From: an uncultured Cellvibrionales bacterium
GTDB lineage: Bacteria; Pseudomonadota; Gammaproteobacteria; Pseudomonadales; Porticoccaceae
Reading direction: 5' to 3'
Length of the DNA stretch: 38,183 nt
Assembly (NCBI GenBank): GCA_913031645.1
Contig: CAJWFB010000010.1
Span: 1-38,183 of the forward strand
This document shows, piece by piece, positions 1-7,840 of this stretch. Position 1 is the stretch's first letter. Every line of letters starts with the position of its first letter. The notes beneath the pieces are model-generated. The model made no database searches. It saw only the letters and a program-made list of their open reading frames with translations, and was not told the origin of the DNA. Both the position numbers and the translations under genes were made by a program.

Positions 1-1583
1 AAACACCCGACCAGTTTAAGATCATGGGGCGCCATGTTCAGCGGCATGATCTTCCCAGTAAAGTTGACGGCACCGCGACTTTTGCGCTAGATGTGCGACT
101 ACCCGATATGCTGTATGCCACCGTCAAGCGTGCGCCCACCTTTGGAGGTGGTGTAGACAATATTGACGACACGCAAACCCGCACCATAAAGGGTGTTATA
201 GACGTGGTTAGGCTTCCGGCGGCTGAGGTTAGTGCTTTGATTGGTGGTTTCTCCACCGAAGAGTCTGTGGCTGTTGTCGCCGAGGGCTACTGGCAGGCAA
301 AACGGGGCTTAGATGCGCTTAACATCGAATGGGCCGCTACTGATAATGATTCAGTGTCTAGTGACGCTATTTTTGCCCAATTTGACAGGGACATTAGCGC
401 CGGTATTGATCGCCAAGCGGATGTTTCACAAGGTGATTTGACTACCTCTATGGCTAACGCATCTCAAATTATAGAAGCCGAGTATCAAGTACCTTTTCTA
501 GCCCACACCTGCATGGAGCCTCTCAATGCCACAGCCGTGGTTAAAGACGGCTTTTGTGAAATTTGGATTGGCTGTCAAAGTCCATTGAGTTTTCGGCAAG
601 CCGTTGCAGACTCTCTAGGATTTGATGTCGAAAATGTGACGTTAAATAACTGTTTCATGGGCGGTGGTTTTGGTCGAAAATCTCGACCTGACTATGCCAT
701 TCAGGCCGCGCAATTAGCGGCTAAAGTGGGCCGTCCTGTGCAGCTTATTTGGTCACGTGAAGAAGATGTACAACAAGACTTTTACCGACCAGCAGTTCAA
801 AGCCGCTTTCGTGGGGCACTAGATGACAATGGCAACCTCACCGCATGGGAAAACACCTATGCTGGGAAAATGGAGCCTGTTGAAGCGCCGCTTATTCCCT
901 ATACCGTAGCCGTTAAAGACATTGGTCATGTGGCCAGTCCAACGCACGTACCTTTGGGTGCTTGGCGCAGTGTCGATCATTCTCAGCATGGCTTTTTTAC
1001 TGAGTCATTTATTGATGAAGTCGCCGTCGCCGCTGGTCAGGATTCTTATGAGTATCGCGTTGCTCGGCTTCAACATTTACCGCGACAACTCGCTGTTTTA
1101 AGAAAAGCCGCTACCGAGGCCCAATGGGATGTACCGCTCGCCCCAGGACGTGGCCGGGGCATTGCCTTACAAGAGAGCTTTGGGTCCATCGTAGCAGAGG
1201 TAGTCGAAGTAACTGTTAGCGATGGCAATTTATCGGTTGATCGTGTGGTCGCGGTCATTGATGCGGGATATGCTATTTCGCCAGATGGCATGAAGGCGCA
1301 GATTGAATCAGGTATTATTTATGGTCTCAGCGCGGCGCTTTATGGTGAGATTACCATTAAAGATGGAGCCGTAGCACAGAGTAACTTCCATGACTATTCG
1401 TCCCTAAGAATGTCTAAGGCGCCCACCATTGAGACGCACATTATTAACAGTGGCGAAGTCATGGGTGGAGCAGGAGAGCCAGGCACACCGCCGATTGCCC
1501 CAGCACTGGCCAACGCTATTTTCAATGCCACTGGAGAGCGCATTCGTCAGCTACCAATAAAGAATGCTATGTTTAGTGTCTAG
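1..1583 (+). CDS. Molybdenum hydroxylase large subunit, isoquinoline 1-oxidoreductase beta-like (5' partial)
   Basis: Molybdopterin-cytosine-dinucleotide-binding catalytic subunit of the xanthine dehydrogenase/aldehyde oxidase family. The frame is open to the left edge (first whole codon at base 3), so the Met at 24 is internal. About 527 residues are visible; IorB-like proteins are usually over 700, so roughly 200 N-terminal residues lie outside. Visible signatures are a [14 protein letters not shown] stretch near the start, the cofactor loop [13 protein letters not shown], the [18 protein letters not shown] segment, and the C-terminal [16 protein letters not shown], whose Glu matches the catalytic base of the family. 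Such enzymes hydroxylate N-heterocycles or oxidise aldehydes, with a small 2Fe-2S partner that is not in view. The gene converges on the polyamine-type transport operon. A role in oxidising an aldehyde from that pathway is possible but not shown. The family is certain, the substrate unknown. Confidence 0.9.
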   Translation, partial: TPDQFKIMGRHVQRHDLPSKVDGTATFALDVRLPDMLYATVKRAPTFGGGVDNIDDTQTRTIKGVIDVVRLPAAEVSALIGGFSTEESVAVVAEGYWQAKRGLDALNIEWAATDNDSVSSDAIFAQFDRDISAGIDRQADVSQGDLTTSMANASQIIEAEYQVPFLAHTCMEPLNATAVVKDGFCEIWIGCQSPLSFRQAVADSLGFDVENVTLNNCFMGGGFGRKSRPDYAIQAAQLAAKVGRPVQLIWSREEDVQQDFYRPAVQSRFRGALDDNGNLTAWENTYAGKMEPVEAPLIPYTVAVKDIGHVASPTHVPLGAWRSVDHSQHGFFTESFIDEVAVAAGQDSYEYRVARLQHLPRQLAVLRKAATEAQWDVPLAPGRGRGIALQESFGSIVAEVVEVTVSDGNLSVDRVVAVIDAGYAISPDGMKAQIESGIIYGLSAALYGEITIKDGAVAQSNFHDYSSLRMSKAPTIETHIINSGEVMGGAGEPGTPPIAPALANAIFNATGERIRQLPIKNAMFSV

Positions 1584-1646
1584 CTGGGTATTGCTTGGGC
1601 CGTAAAGTAGGTCGTTCAGTTCAGCGCGCGGAAAAGCCTTAAAAAT

Positions 1647-1687
1647 ATCATCAGTCAGGCCATCAATTCGATGATCTGATTGATGAT
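1647..1687 (-). terminator. Hairpin between convergent genes, likely terminator of the pot-like operon
   Basis: A 12-nt stem (1647-1658 with 1676-1687, one G-U type mismatch) encloses a second 4-bp stem (1661-1664 CATC with 1670-1673 GATG) across a small symmetric internal loop. Read on the minus strand, the hairpin lies about 30 nt after the PotI-like stop and is followed by ATATTTTTAAGG, a short U-tract. This fits a rho-independent terminator for the minus-strand operon. It could also act as a transcription barrier for the convergent molybdenum hydroxylase gene. Confidence 0.65.
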
Positions 1688-1717
1688 AGACGATGGAACA
1701 TAAACGAAAGAGCAGCT

Positions 1718-2530
1718 TCACCCGACTTTATTAAGTTTGTTCTGTCTGAACATAATCAAACTGGCAATAATAATACCCATACTCACGGTGCCGATAATGA
1801 GCGTCGCCAATGCGTTAATGTCAGGGGTGACGCCTAGTTTAATCTTGGAGAAAATCACCATAGGTAAGGTGCTAGCACCTGCGCCTGAGGTAAAGCTGGC
1901 GATGACTAAATCGTCTAGTGACAGCGTAAAGGCCAATAACCACCCAGATAGCATCGACGGAGCAATGAGAGGTAAGGTTATATCGAAAGCGACTTGCATG
2001 GGCCTGCCACCAAGATCCATGGCGGCTTCATGCAGGGACTGGTCCATGCTGGATAGACGAGATTGCACAACCACCGCCACATAGGCCATTGAAAAGGTAA
2101 TGTGGGCAATGGTGATGGTGCTGGCACCCCGTGACACCGGCCAGCCAATCAGTTCTTGTAGGCTAACGAACATCAATAATAACGATAAACCAGTAATCAC
2201 TTCGGGCATCACCAACGGTGCAGCAATAATACCGGTAAAAACAAGCCGGCCTCGGTAGCGTCCCATTTGAGTTAAAGCTAGCCCCGCCATAGTCCCTAAA
2301 ATGGTTGCGAAGGTGGCGCTGGTGGCGGCAATTTTTAAGCTCAGTAGCGCTGCCTCAATAATTTGCTCATTATTAAATAACGCGGTGTACCAGCGCAGTG
2401 AAAACCCACCCCAGACCGAGGCAATAGCAGACTGATTGAAAGAAAATGCAATCAGCACCAGTATCGGTATGTATAAAAAGGCAAAGCCAAAACATAGGGC
2501 CGAGAACACAAAGCGCGAGGACTTTTGCAT
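1718..2530 (-). CDS. potI: Polyamine-type ABC transporter permease (PotI-like)
   Basis: Inner-membrane permease of a spermidine/putrescine-type importer, 270 residues, the usual length for PotI/PotC. Hydrophobic segments are evident from the N-terminus (residues about 9-31) to the C-terminus. The cytoplasmic EAA loop that contacts the ATPase is recognisable as EAAMDLGGRPMQVAFDITLP. It follows the PotH-like permease after 2 bp and is the last gene of the minus-strand operon, which ends at the hairpin 1647-1687. PotI-type permeases pair with PotH-type ones to form the channel. The family is clear. The transported molecule is inferred to be a polyamine or related cationic amine; the gene symbol marks similarity, not proven substrate. 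Confidence 0.9.
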   Translation of the reverse strand: MQKSSRFVFSALCFGFAFLYIPILVLIAFSFNQSAIASVWGGFSLRWYTALFNNEQIIEAALLSLKIAATSATFATILGTMAGLALTQMGRYRGRLVFTGIIAAPLVMPEVITGLSLLLMFVSLQELIGWPVSRGASTITIAHITFSMAYVAVVVQSRLSSMDQSLHEAAMDLGGRPMQVAFDITLPLIAPSMLSGWLLAFTLSLDDLVIASFTSGAGASTLPMVIFSKIKLGVTPDINALATLIIGTVSMGIIIASLIMFRQNKLNKVG

Positions 2531-2532
2531 AG

Positions 2533-3456
2533 TTACTCTGGCTCCTGCTGGCTGCGCTGAAATAGCATGATGGGTATGACCACGATAATCAGCAGTATAG
2601 TGGCCACTGCAGAGGCCAGAGGCCAGTCACGGTTAACAAAGAATTCGTCATATAGAGTACGGCCAATCATTAGAGAGTCGAGACCGCCGAGTAGCGCCGG
2701 TATGACGTATTCGCCAATCGCGGGAATAAACACCAAAAGTGAGCCCGCAATAATACCAGGCATCGATAAGGGCAGGGTCACATCAATAAAGGTTTGCCAT
2801 GGTTTCGCCCCTAAATCAGCCGCCGCGTCGTGCAAGCTGGTATCCATTTTTTCTAGAGTGGCATACAGCGGTAAAATCATGAACGGAATGTAGGTGTAGA
2901 CAATCCCCAGGTACACGGCCATGTCGGTATAGAGCATTTGCAGTGGTGAGTCTATAAGCCCTATGTTTATGAGTAATGAATTAACAATGCCATTTTTACC
3001 CAGCAGTCCCATCCATGCGTAGACGCGCAATAAAAATGATGTCCAAAAGGGCAGTATCACCAGCATCAGCAGAATATTGCGAGTGGTGGGTGCGGCGCGA
3101 GCAATGCCGTAGGCCATTGGATAGCCAACCAATAAGCAAATAAAAGTAGAAATAGCGGCGATTTTTATCGACTTAAAGTAGCTGACCCAGTACAGATTGT
3201 CCTCGGTGAGGAACCGATAATTGTCCCATGTGGCCAACAACCAATGAGTGGTATCGGTGCCAAAATCAAACAGTTGAGTAAAGGGGGGTTGGGCAACGAT
3301 GGGTGTGGCAAAGCTAATTTTAAAGACGATGGCAAAGGGTGCTAGGAAAAATAAAAGTAGCCAAAAATAGGGTACGCCAATCACAAAGCGTCGCCATAGC
3401 TTATCCCCCAGTGGCTGGCGATAACGCGTAGTTAGGACCGGTTTGGAGTCACTCAT
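2533..3456 (-). CDS. potH: Polyamine-type ABC transporter permease (PotH-like)
   Basis: Second inner-membrane permease of the importer, 307 residues. After a cytoplasmic N-terminus of about 25 residues come six predicted hydrophobic segments. The EAA loop DAAADLGAKPWQTFIDVTLP lies in the C-terminal half, and the last part (EYVIPALLGG, then IGRTLYDEFF) is typical of PotH/PotB. Its ATG overlaps the stop of the ATPase gene by 4 bp (ATGA), so translation is probably coupled. It is preceded by potF-like and potG-like genes in the same order as the E. coli putrescine importer potFGHI. Specificity cannot be read from the permease. Confidence 0.92.
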   Translation of the reverse strand: MSDSKPVLTTRYRQPLGDKLWRRFVIGVPYFWLLLFFLAPFAIVFKISFATPIVAQPPFTQLFDFGTDTTHWLLATWDNYRFLTEDNLYWVSYFKSIKIAAISTFICLLVGYPMAYGIARAAPTTRNILLMLVILPFWTSFLLRVYAWMGLLGKNGIVNSLLINIGLIDSPLQMLYTDMAVYLGIVYTYIPFMILPLYATLEKMDTSLHDAAADLGAKPWQTFIDVTLPLSMPGIIAGSLLVFIPAIGEYVIPALLGGLDSLMIGRTLYDEFFVNRDWPLASAVATILLIIVVIPIMLFQRSQQEPE

Positions 3457-4628
3457 TCGGACAGCACCACATTACAGCTAGAATCCCAAGATAGGTAGAC
3501 CTTGTCGTCCCACTCTAAAGCCAGCGCCTCGGAGCGTTGATAATTTTGCGCACTGACTTGAATGATACGACCGGATTGACTGCGCACCTTATATAGGCTG
3601 CGATTGCCATAGTAGGCGAGATCTTCCACTGCTCCCTTAGTAATCGTCAGGTGGTCACCCTCAGGCCGCTGTTGGCTGACGATAATTTTTTCAGGTCGCA
3701 CTCCAATGATGACTTCAGTCCCAATCGCAAATTCAGCTTCACTGCTGGCCGTCAGTTGGGTGCCAGTAGTCTCGAGCTCAGCACGCAGTGTTTTGGTTGT
3801 AGTATCTGTGCTAATGACAGTGGCATTAAACAAGTTTATGGTGCCAAAAAAGTCAGCGACAAAACAATTATTGGGTGATTCATAAACCTGAGTTGGGGTA
3901 CCTGTTTGTACAAATTTCCCCGCATCCATTACGGCCACGCGGTCGGATAATGTCATAGCTTCTTCTTGGTCATGGGTTACCACGACAAAGGTAATACCTA
4001 GCTCATACTGCAAGTTCATTAACTCAAATTGGGTTTGTTCTCGCAGCTTTTTATCTAGCGCCGCCAAAGGTTCATCCAGCAGTAACACTTTAGGCTGTTT
4101 AATTAGGGCGCGAGCCAGAGCCACACGTTGGCGTTGACCACCCGAGAGATGATGGGGCTTGCGCTTGGCTAATTCACTTAACTGCACCAGTTCCAGCATG
4201 TCTTTTACGCGAGTGGCTATCTCAGCTTTACCAAGCTTGTCTTTTTTGAGGCCATAGCCAATATTTTGCTCCACCGTCATATGTGGAAATACCGCATAGG
4301 ACTGAAACATCATATTGATGGGTCTGTCGTAAGCAGGAATACTGGCCATATCTACGCCATCAATAATTATTTGCCCTTCACTCGGCGTTTCAAAGCCTGC
4401 GAGCATCCGCAGTAGTGTCGATTTGCCACAGCCAGAGCCACCAAGAATGGTAAATAACTCGCCCTTGTAGATGTCTAAAGTGACATTATCCACAGCCAAA
4501 AAATCATTAAACTGTTTGCTTAAACCTTTTATTTGTATAAAAGGTTTGGCTTTGGGATCTAGCCACGGAGTTGCTGCAACATAGGGCTTAGTCTGTTGCT
4601 GTGCCTTTATTGAGTCTTCTCTGTTCAT
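3453..4628 (-). CDS. potG: Polyamine-type ABC transporter ATP-binding protein (PotG-like)
   Basis: ATPase that drives the PotH/PotI-like channel at the cytoplasmic face. The 391 residues hold all expected motifs: Walker A GGSGCGKST (63-71), Q-loop Gln109, signature LSGGQ (161-165), Walker B LLLDEP (about 182-187) and switch His219. A TOBE-type regulatory domain fills about 280-391. Compared with PotA it has an extra N-terminal segment of about 30 residues before the ABC domain, as PotG proteins do. It starts 5 bp after the substrate-binding protein gene and overlaps the next gene by 4 bp. All catalytic residues are present, so it should be active. Confidence 0.95.
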   Translation of the reverse strand: MNREDSIKAQQQTKPYVAATPWLDPKAKPFIQIKGLSKQFNDFLAVDNVTLDIYKGELFTILGGSGCGKSTLLRMLAGFETPSEGQIIIDGVDMASIPAYDRPINMMFQSYAVFPHMTVEQNIGYGLKKDKLGKAEIATRVKDMLELVQLSELAKRKPHHLSGGQRQRVALARALIKQPKVLLLDEPLAALDKKLREQTQFELMNLQYELGITFVVVTHDQEEAMTLSDRVAVMDAGKFVQTGTPTQVYESPNNCFVADFFGTINLFNATVISTDTTTKTLRAELETTGTQLTASSEAEFAIGTEVIIGVRPEKIIVSQQRPEGDHLTITKGAVEDLAYYGNRSLYKVRSQSGRIIQVSAQNYQRSEALALEWDDKVYLSWDSSCNVVLSE

Positions 4629-4633
4629 AGGCG

Positions 4634-5791
4634 TTACAGTCCGGTTTTAATTTTAGTCCAGGTGCGCGATCGTTTGCGCTCCTCCTTGGGGGCTAGCACT
4701 TCCGTGGTTTGTAATCTTTTTAAGGTTTCAGTGTCTGGATAAATGGCAACATCTGCAGTTAACCTTGGGTTGACTAGCGCCGTAGCCGACTTATTGGCAT
4801 TGGCATAACCAATGTAGTCAGTGGAGGCTGCAATGACCTCGGGGCGCAGCATGTAGTTTAAAAATAGATAGGCGTTCTCGCGATGCGGCGCATCTTCAGG
4901 AATATACATACTGTCAAACCACATACCCCCACCTTCCTTAGGAATAATATAATCAAGATTAATATCGATACCAGCCTCTTTGGCCCTGTTAGAGGCGACT
5001 GAATAATCACCTGACCAACTCATAGCAATGCAGACTTCCTCGCTGGGTAAATCCAAAAGCATCTTGGTGGAACTAAAATAAGTGATGTAGGGACGCACAG
5101 CTTTTACTAGCGCTTCTACTTCTTTTAGCTGCTGTAAATCCACTGAATTCGCGGGGTAACCCAAGTACATCATACCCATAGGTATGACTGATGTAGGATC
5201 ATCTAAAAATGAAATGCCACAGTCGGTAAACTTAGAGATAATCTCTGGATCAAATATTAGCGCAGAGCTATCCAGAGGCGCATTAGGCATACGCGCTTTG
5301 ATGAGGTCAACATTGTAGGTAATACCGGTGGTTCCCCAGAAGAAAGGAACTCCTTGCAGGCCATTAGAATATTTTTCATTGGCTGTGCGTACTAAATCAG
5401 GATCCAAATGGTGCCAATTAGGCAGCTTATCGAAATCTACAGGATGGAAAATTCCTGCGTTTGCGAGGCGTGCGGTAAAAGACGCGGCATGAACCACAAC
5501 ATCATAGCCACTGCGGCCAGTCATCAGTTTGGTGTCGACGATTTCGCTAGAGTCATAAATATCATAGGTGACATTAATACCGTACTCTTTTTCAAAGTCA
5601 GTAATGGCGTCAGGATTGATATAGTCGGACCAGTTGTAGATATTGAGCTTTTTGGCGTTGCCCCTTGCAGCGTTAATTAGGTCTTGTTCAGAGGCTACAC
5701 TTACTGTTGCAGTGGCAATAGCAATCAGTACAAGCCAGGTCTGTCGAGCTAGTTGTCGGATAAGACTATAAGATTGCCGTGATGTCAGCAC
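4634..5791 (-). CDS. potF: Periplasmic polyamine-type substrate-binding protein (PotF-like)
   Basis: Extracytoplasmic solute-binding protein of the PotD/PotF family, 385 residues. The N-terminus has a basic stretch and a hydrophobic core (about residues 17-33) with a plausible signal peptidase I site after VAS. The mature start LNIYNWSDYINPD is the hallmark of PotF/PotD. Later segments (YDSSEIVDTKLMTGRSGYDVV, FFWGTTGITYNVD and MSWSGDYSVA, all near expected family positions) line the ligand cleft in relatives. Translation begins at a GTG: an AAAGGA box lies 7 nt upstream, while the only nearby ATG reads straight into the stop of the preceding gene. It begins 1 bp after the acyl-CoA dehydrogenase. 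The ligand may be putrescine, spermidine, agmatine or a methylated relative. Confidence 0.93.
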   Translation of the reverse strand: MLTSRQSYSLIRQLARQTWLVLIAIATATVSVASEQDLINAARGNAKKLNIYNWSDYINPDAITDFEKEYGINVTYDIYDSSEIVDTKLMTGRSGYDVVVHAASFTARLANAGIFHPVDFDKLPNWHHLDPDLVRTANEKYSNGLQGVPFFWGTTGITYNVDLIKARMPNAPLDSSALIFDPEIISKFTDCGISFLDDPTSVIPMGMMYLGYPANSVDLQQLKEVEALVKAVRPYITYFSSTKMLLDLPSEEVCIAMSWSGDYSVASNRAKEAGIDINLDYIIPKEGGGMWFDSMYIPEDAPHRENAYLFLNYMLRPEVIAASTDYIGYANANKSATALVNPRLTADVAIYPDTETLKRLQTTEVLAPKEERKRSRTWTKIKTGL

Positions 5792-5792
5792 A

Positions 5793-6953
5793 TTACATTC
5801 CTTTCAAACCTCGTTTTTGTAGAGCCCGAGCAATCACCATACGCTGCATTTCACTGCTGCCTTCCCAGATGCGGTCAACTCGCACCTCCCTATAAAATCG
5901 TTCTACTGCATTATCCCTGCGATAGCCGCGGCCACCCCATATTTGTAGGCATCGATCGGCCACCCGATTAGCCATTTCGGTAGAGTAGAGTTTAACCATC
6001 GAGCAGCGCGCATGGAGTGACTTAAGATCATCACCACGATCATGGGCCTCGGCAGCCTCATAAACCATTAGTCTGGCTGCCCAGAGTTCGGTGACACTGT
6101 CAGCAAGACTGAACTGAATGGCCTGTTTCTCAATAAGCTTTTCGCCTTGAATATCTCTTTGCGCAGCCCATGCCGTTGCCTCTTCGATCATGCGGGTCGC
6201 AGCACCCAGCATACGCGCGGAAATAGTCAGGCGCTCATGGCGAAACCAACTACGGCTATAATCCATGCCGGAGCCTTCGCCGCCAATGCGATCTTTCTCG
6301 GCGACAAACACATTGTCAAATTTGTAGGTCGGATGGTGCGATGGGAAGGTATGAGAAAATGCAGGATTTTCAATCATGCTGACACCAGGAGCAGCAATAT
6401 CCACAAAAAACAGAGCCTCCTCACCATTGTCCGTTTTTGCTTGTACAAAAAAGAAATCAGCCATGTTGGCGGTAGTCACAAACCACTTCTCGCCATTGAG
6501 TGAATAGCCACCATCACAGCTTTTAGCCGTGGCATTAGTGACTTCGTAAGAGCCCGACTCAGCCTCAGTGATGGCGTAGCACTCGCGAAGACTTCCGTCC
6601 ATAAGGCCGTTTAGATATGTTTTTATCTGATAATCGCTGTCCGCACAAGCCTCAAACATCCAGTGCTGGGCTTCAGGAAAACACCAGCACAACGCATTGG
6701 TGACCCGACCTAACTCTTCCCAAGCAGCAACTTGGTCAACCATGCTCATATTGAGGCCACCGTACTCGATGGGAGCGTCCATCTTTGAAAGACCCAAAGC
6801 AATGGCCTTGTTTTGCATGTTGTTGCTAACTGCTTCAGGAATGACGCCCTGATTCATCTCGGCTTCGATTTCCCATGGAATTAACTCCGCATCCACAAAC
6901 TGACGAACCTTCTCCTGCCAGTCAATAGTACTTTGCTTGTGTTGAATCTCCAT
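5793..6953 (-). CDS. Acyl-CoA dehydrogenase
   Basis: FAD-dependent acyl-CoA dehydrogenase, 386 residues, normal for the family. It introduces an alpha-beta double bond into a CoA thioester and passes electrons to ETF. Signatures: CYAITEAESGSY near residues 126-140 (FAD/substrate loop), EKWFVTTANMADFF in the beta domain, and the C-terminal QIWGGRGYRRDNAVERFYRE followed by RIWEGSSEMQRM. In that last motif Glu364 is at the usual catalytic-base position. It has a clean AGGAG site 8 nt before the ATG and sits between tetR and potF, 16 bp and 1 bp away. Being inside a polyamine-type transport operon suggests that the imported compound yields a CoA ester. The ADP-forming ligase in the divergent operon could make that ester. 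The acyl chain is unknown. Confidence 0.92.
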   Translation of the reverse strand: MEIQHKQSTIDWQEKVRQFVDAELIPWEIEAEMNQGVIPEAVSNNMQNKAIALGLSKMDAPIEYGGLNMSMVDQVAAWEELGRVTNALCWCFPEAQHWMFEACADSDYQIKTYLNGLMDGSLRECYAITEAESGSYEVTNATAKSCDGGYSLNGEKWFVTTANMADFFFVQAKTDNGEEALFFVDIAAPGVSMIENPAFSHTFPSHHPTYKFDNVFVAEKDRIGGEGSGMDYSRSWFRHERLTISARMLGAATRMIEEATAWAAQRDIQGEKLIEKQAIQFSLADSVTELWAARLMVYEAAEAHDRGDDLKSLHARCSMVKLYSTEMANRVADRCLQIWGGRGYRRDNAVERFYREVRVDRIWEGSSEMQRMVIARALQKRGLKGM

Positions 6954-6969
6954 GATATATCTCCTGTGC

Positions 6970-7620
6970 TCATTGTCCTGCTTGAGGTTTAAAGTGATTG
7001 GGAAATTGTGTGGAAAGATAATGCATGGCCACGTCTTGAGCCTGAGAGGGCTTTAATCCTTTGGGAGTCACTAATAAATCTAACCACAGACCATCGGAAA
7101 GAGCGGTGTAACAGGTGCATACCAATTCAGGATCAACCTGCTCATAGTCACCCTGTTGTTTAAGTAGTTCAAATAGCTCGGTCAAGTTACTCGCAATCTC
7201 ACTGATATAGCTTGCGCAAATAGAGAGGTAGGTAGGCCGAGATTTAGTCTCTCCCCAAAAGGCGAACCACACCGCCAGTTTGTTGCGATCAGTAATTTTA
7301 CGACTGAAGTCAAAGTGAATATGAGCGAGAATTTTTTGTTCGGCATTTAGGCTTTTATCGTTGAAGATTTTAGTCAGTCCACTGGTATATTCTTCGGAAA
7401 TATAACGCATGGTTTCAATGAGTAATTTTTCTTTACTTTGAAAGTGTAGATTAACGATCCCCAAGCTCAGGCCGGCTTGCTGTGTGACGTCGGCCATGGT
7501 GGTGCCAGACAACCCTTTGTCAGCAATACATTTAATGGTCGCCTCAATAAGCTGTTTGCGCCTCGCTTGTTTAGACAGCGCTCTTGGCGCAGTGGCGAGT
7601 TCCGTATTAATCGCTTCCAT
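6970..7620 (-). CDS. TetR-family transcriptional regulator, BetI-like
   Basis: One-component repressor of 216 residues. An N-terminal helix-turn-helix (about 20-62, with TTMADVTQQAGLSLGIVNLHF) is followed by an all-helical ligand domain. The sequence after the recognition helix (FQSKEKLLIETMRYISEEY) closely resembles the N-terminus of the TetR-GNAT fusion at 30358-31452, so the two are probably paralogues of the BetI-type branch. It is first in the minus-strand operon with the acyl-CoA dehydrogenase and transporter and divergent from the large catabolic operon. The 220-bp gap holds several inverted repeats that could be its operators, so it probably represses both operons and itself. The ligand is unknown; a pathway substrate or intermediate is likely. 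Confidence 0.9.
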   Translation of the reverse strand: MEAINTELATAPRALSKQARRKQLIEATIKCIADKGLSGTTMADVTQQAGLSLGIVNLHFQSKEKLLIETMRYISEEYTSGLTKIFNDKSLNAEQKILAHIHFDFSRKITDRNKLAVWFAFWGETKSRPTYLSICASYISEIASNLTELFELLKQQGDYEQVDPELVCTCYTALSDGLWLDLLVTPKGLKPSQAQDVAMHYLSTQFPNHFKPQAGQ

Positions 7621-7722
7621 TCACCATCCTCTAAAAAAATATGCCCGACGAAAGATACAATCCAGATTCTCTATCGCCGTCGCTTCCCAAACCTTAAACC
7701 ATTGATTAGCTCTGCGCAACTG

Positions 7723-7740
7723 AATGAATAACCATTCATT
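7723..7740. promoter_or_regulatory. Perfect inverted repeat, candidate TetR operator
   Basis: AATGAAT and ATTCATT form perfect 7-bp arms around the 4-bp spacer AACC. It lies about 100 bp upstream of tetR and 100 bp upstream of the first plus-strand gene. Size and symmetry suit a TetR dimer. A similar site with the same spacing occurs at 15727-15742. Confidence 0.55.
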
Positions 7741-7776
7741 TTCTGTAGACAGGCGATTTAAATTTTGGCATTCTTC

Positions 7777-7792
7777 ACGCAGAAATTTGCGT
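7777..7792. promoter_or_regulatory. Inverted repeat ACGCA-N6-TGCGT
   Basis: Five-base perfect arms flank GAAATT, about 50 bp before the start of the plus-strand operon. It may be a further regulator site or part of the promoter region; I find no convincing -35/-10 pair that fits it. Short arms make chance occurrence possible. Confidence 0.3.
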
Positions 7793-7796
7793 ACTA

Positions 7797-7812
7797 AGCG
7801 TCACGTGGCGCT
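7797..7812. promoter_or_regulatory. Near-perfect palindrome AGCGTCACGTGGCGCT
   Basis: Sixteen bases with a CACGTG core and only one mismatched pair (T7801 against G7808). It ends 28 bp before the ATG of the first oxidoreductase, a position at which a bound repressor would block transcription or the RNA leader. Its sequence differs from the AT-rich repeat at 7723, so it may belong to another regulator. Confidence 0.45.
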
Positions 7813-7840
7813 AGCTGATGGTTTGGAGTAGCCTGACACT

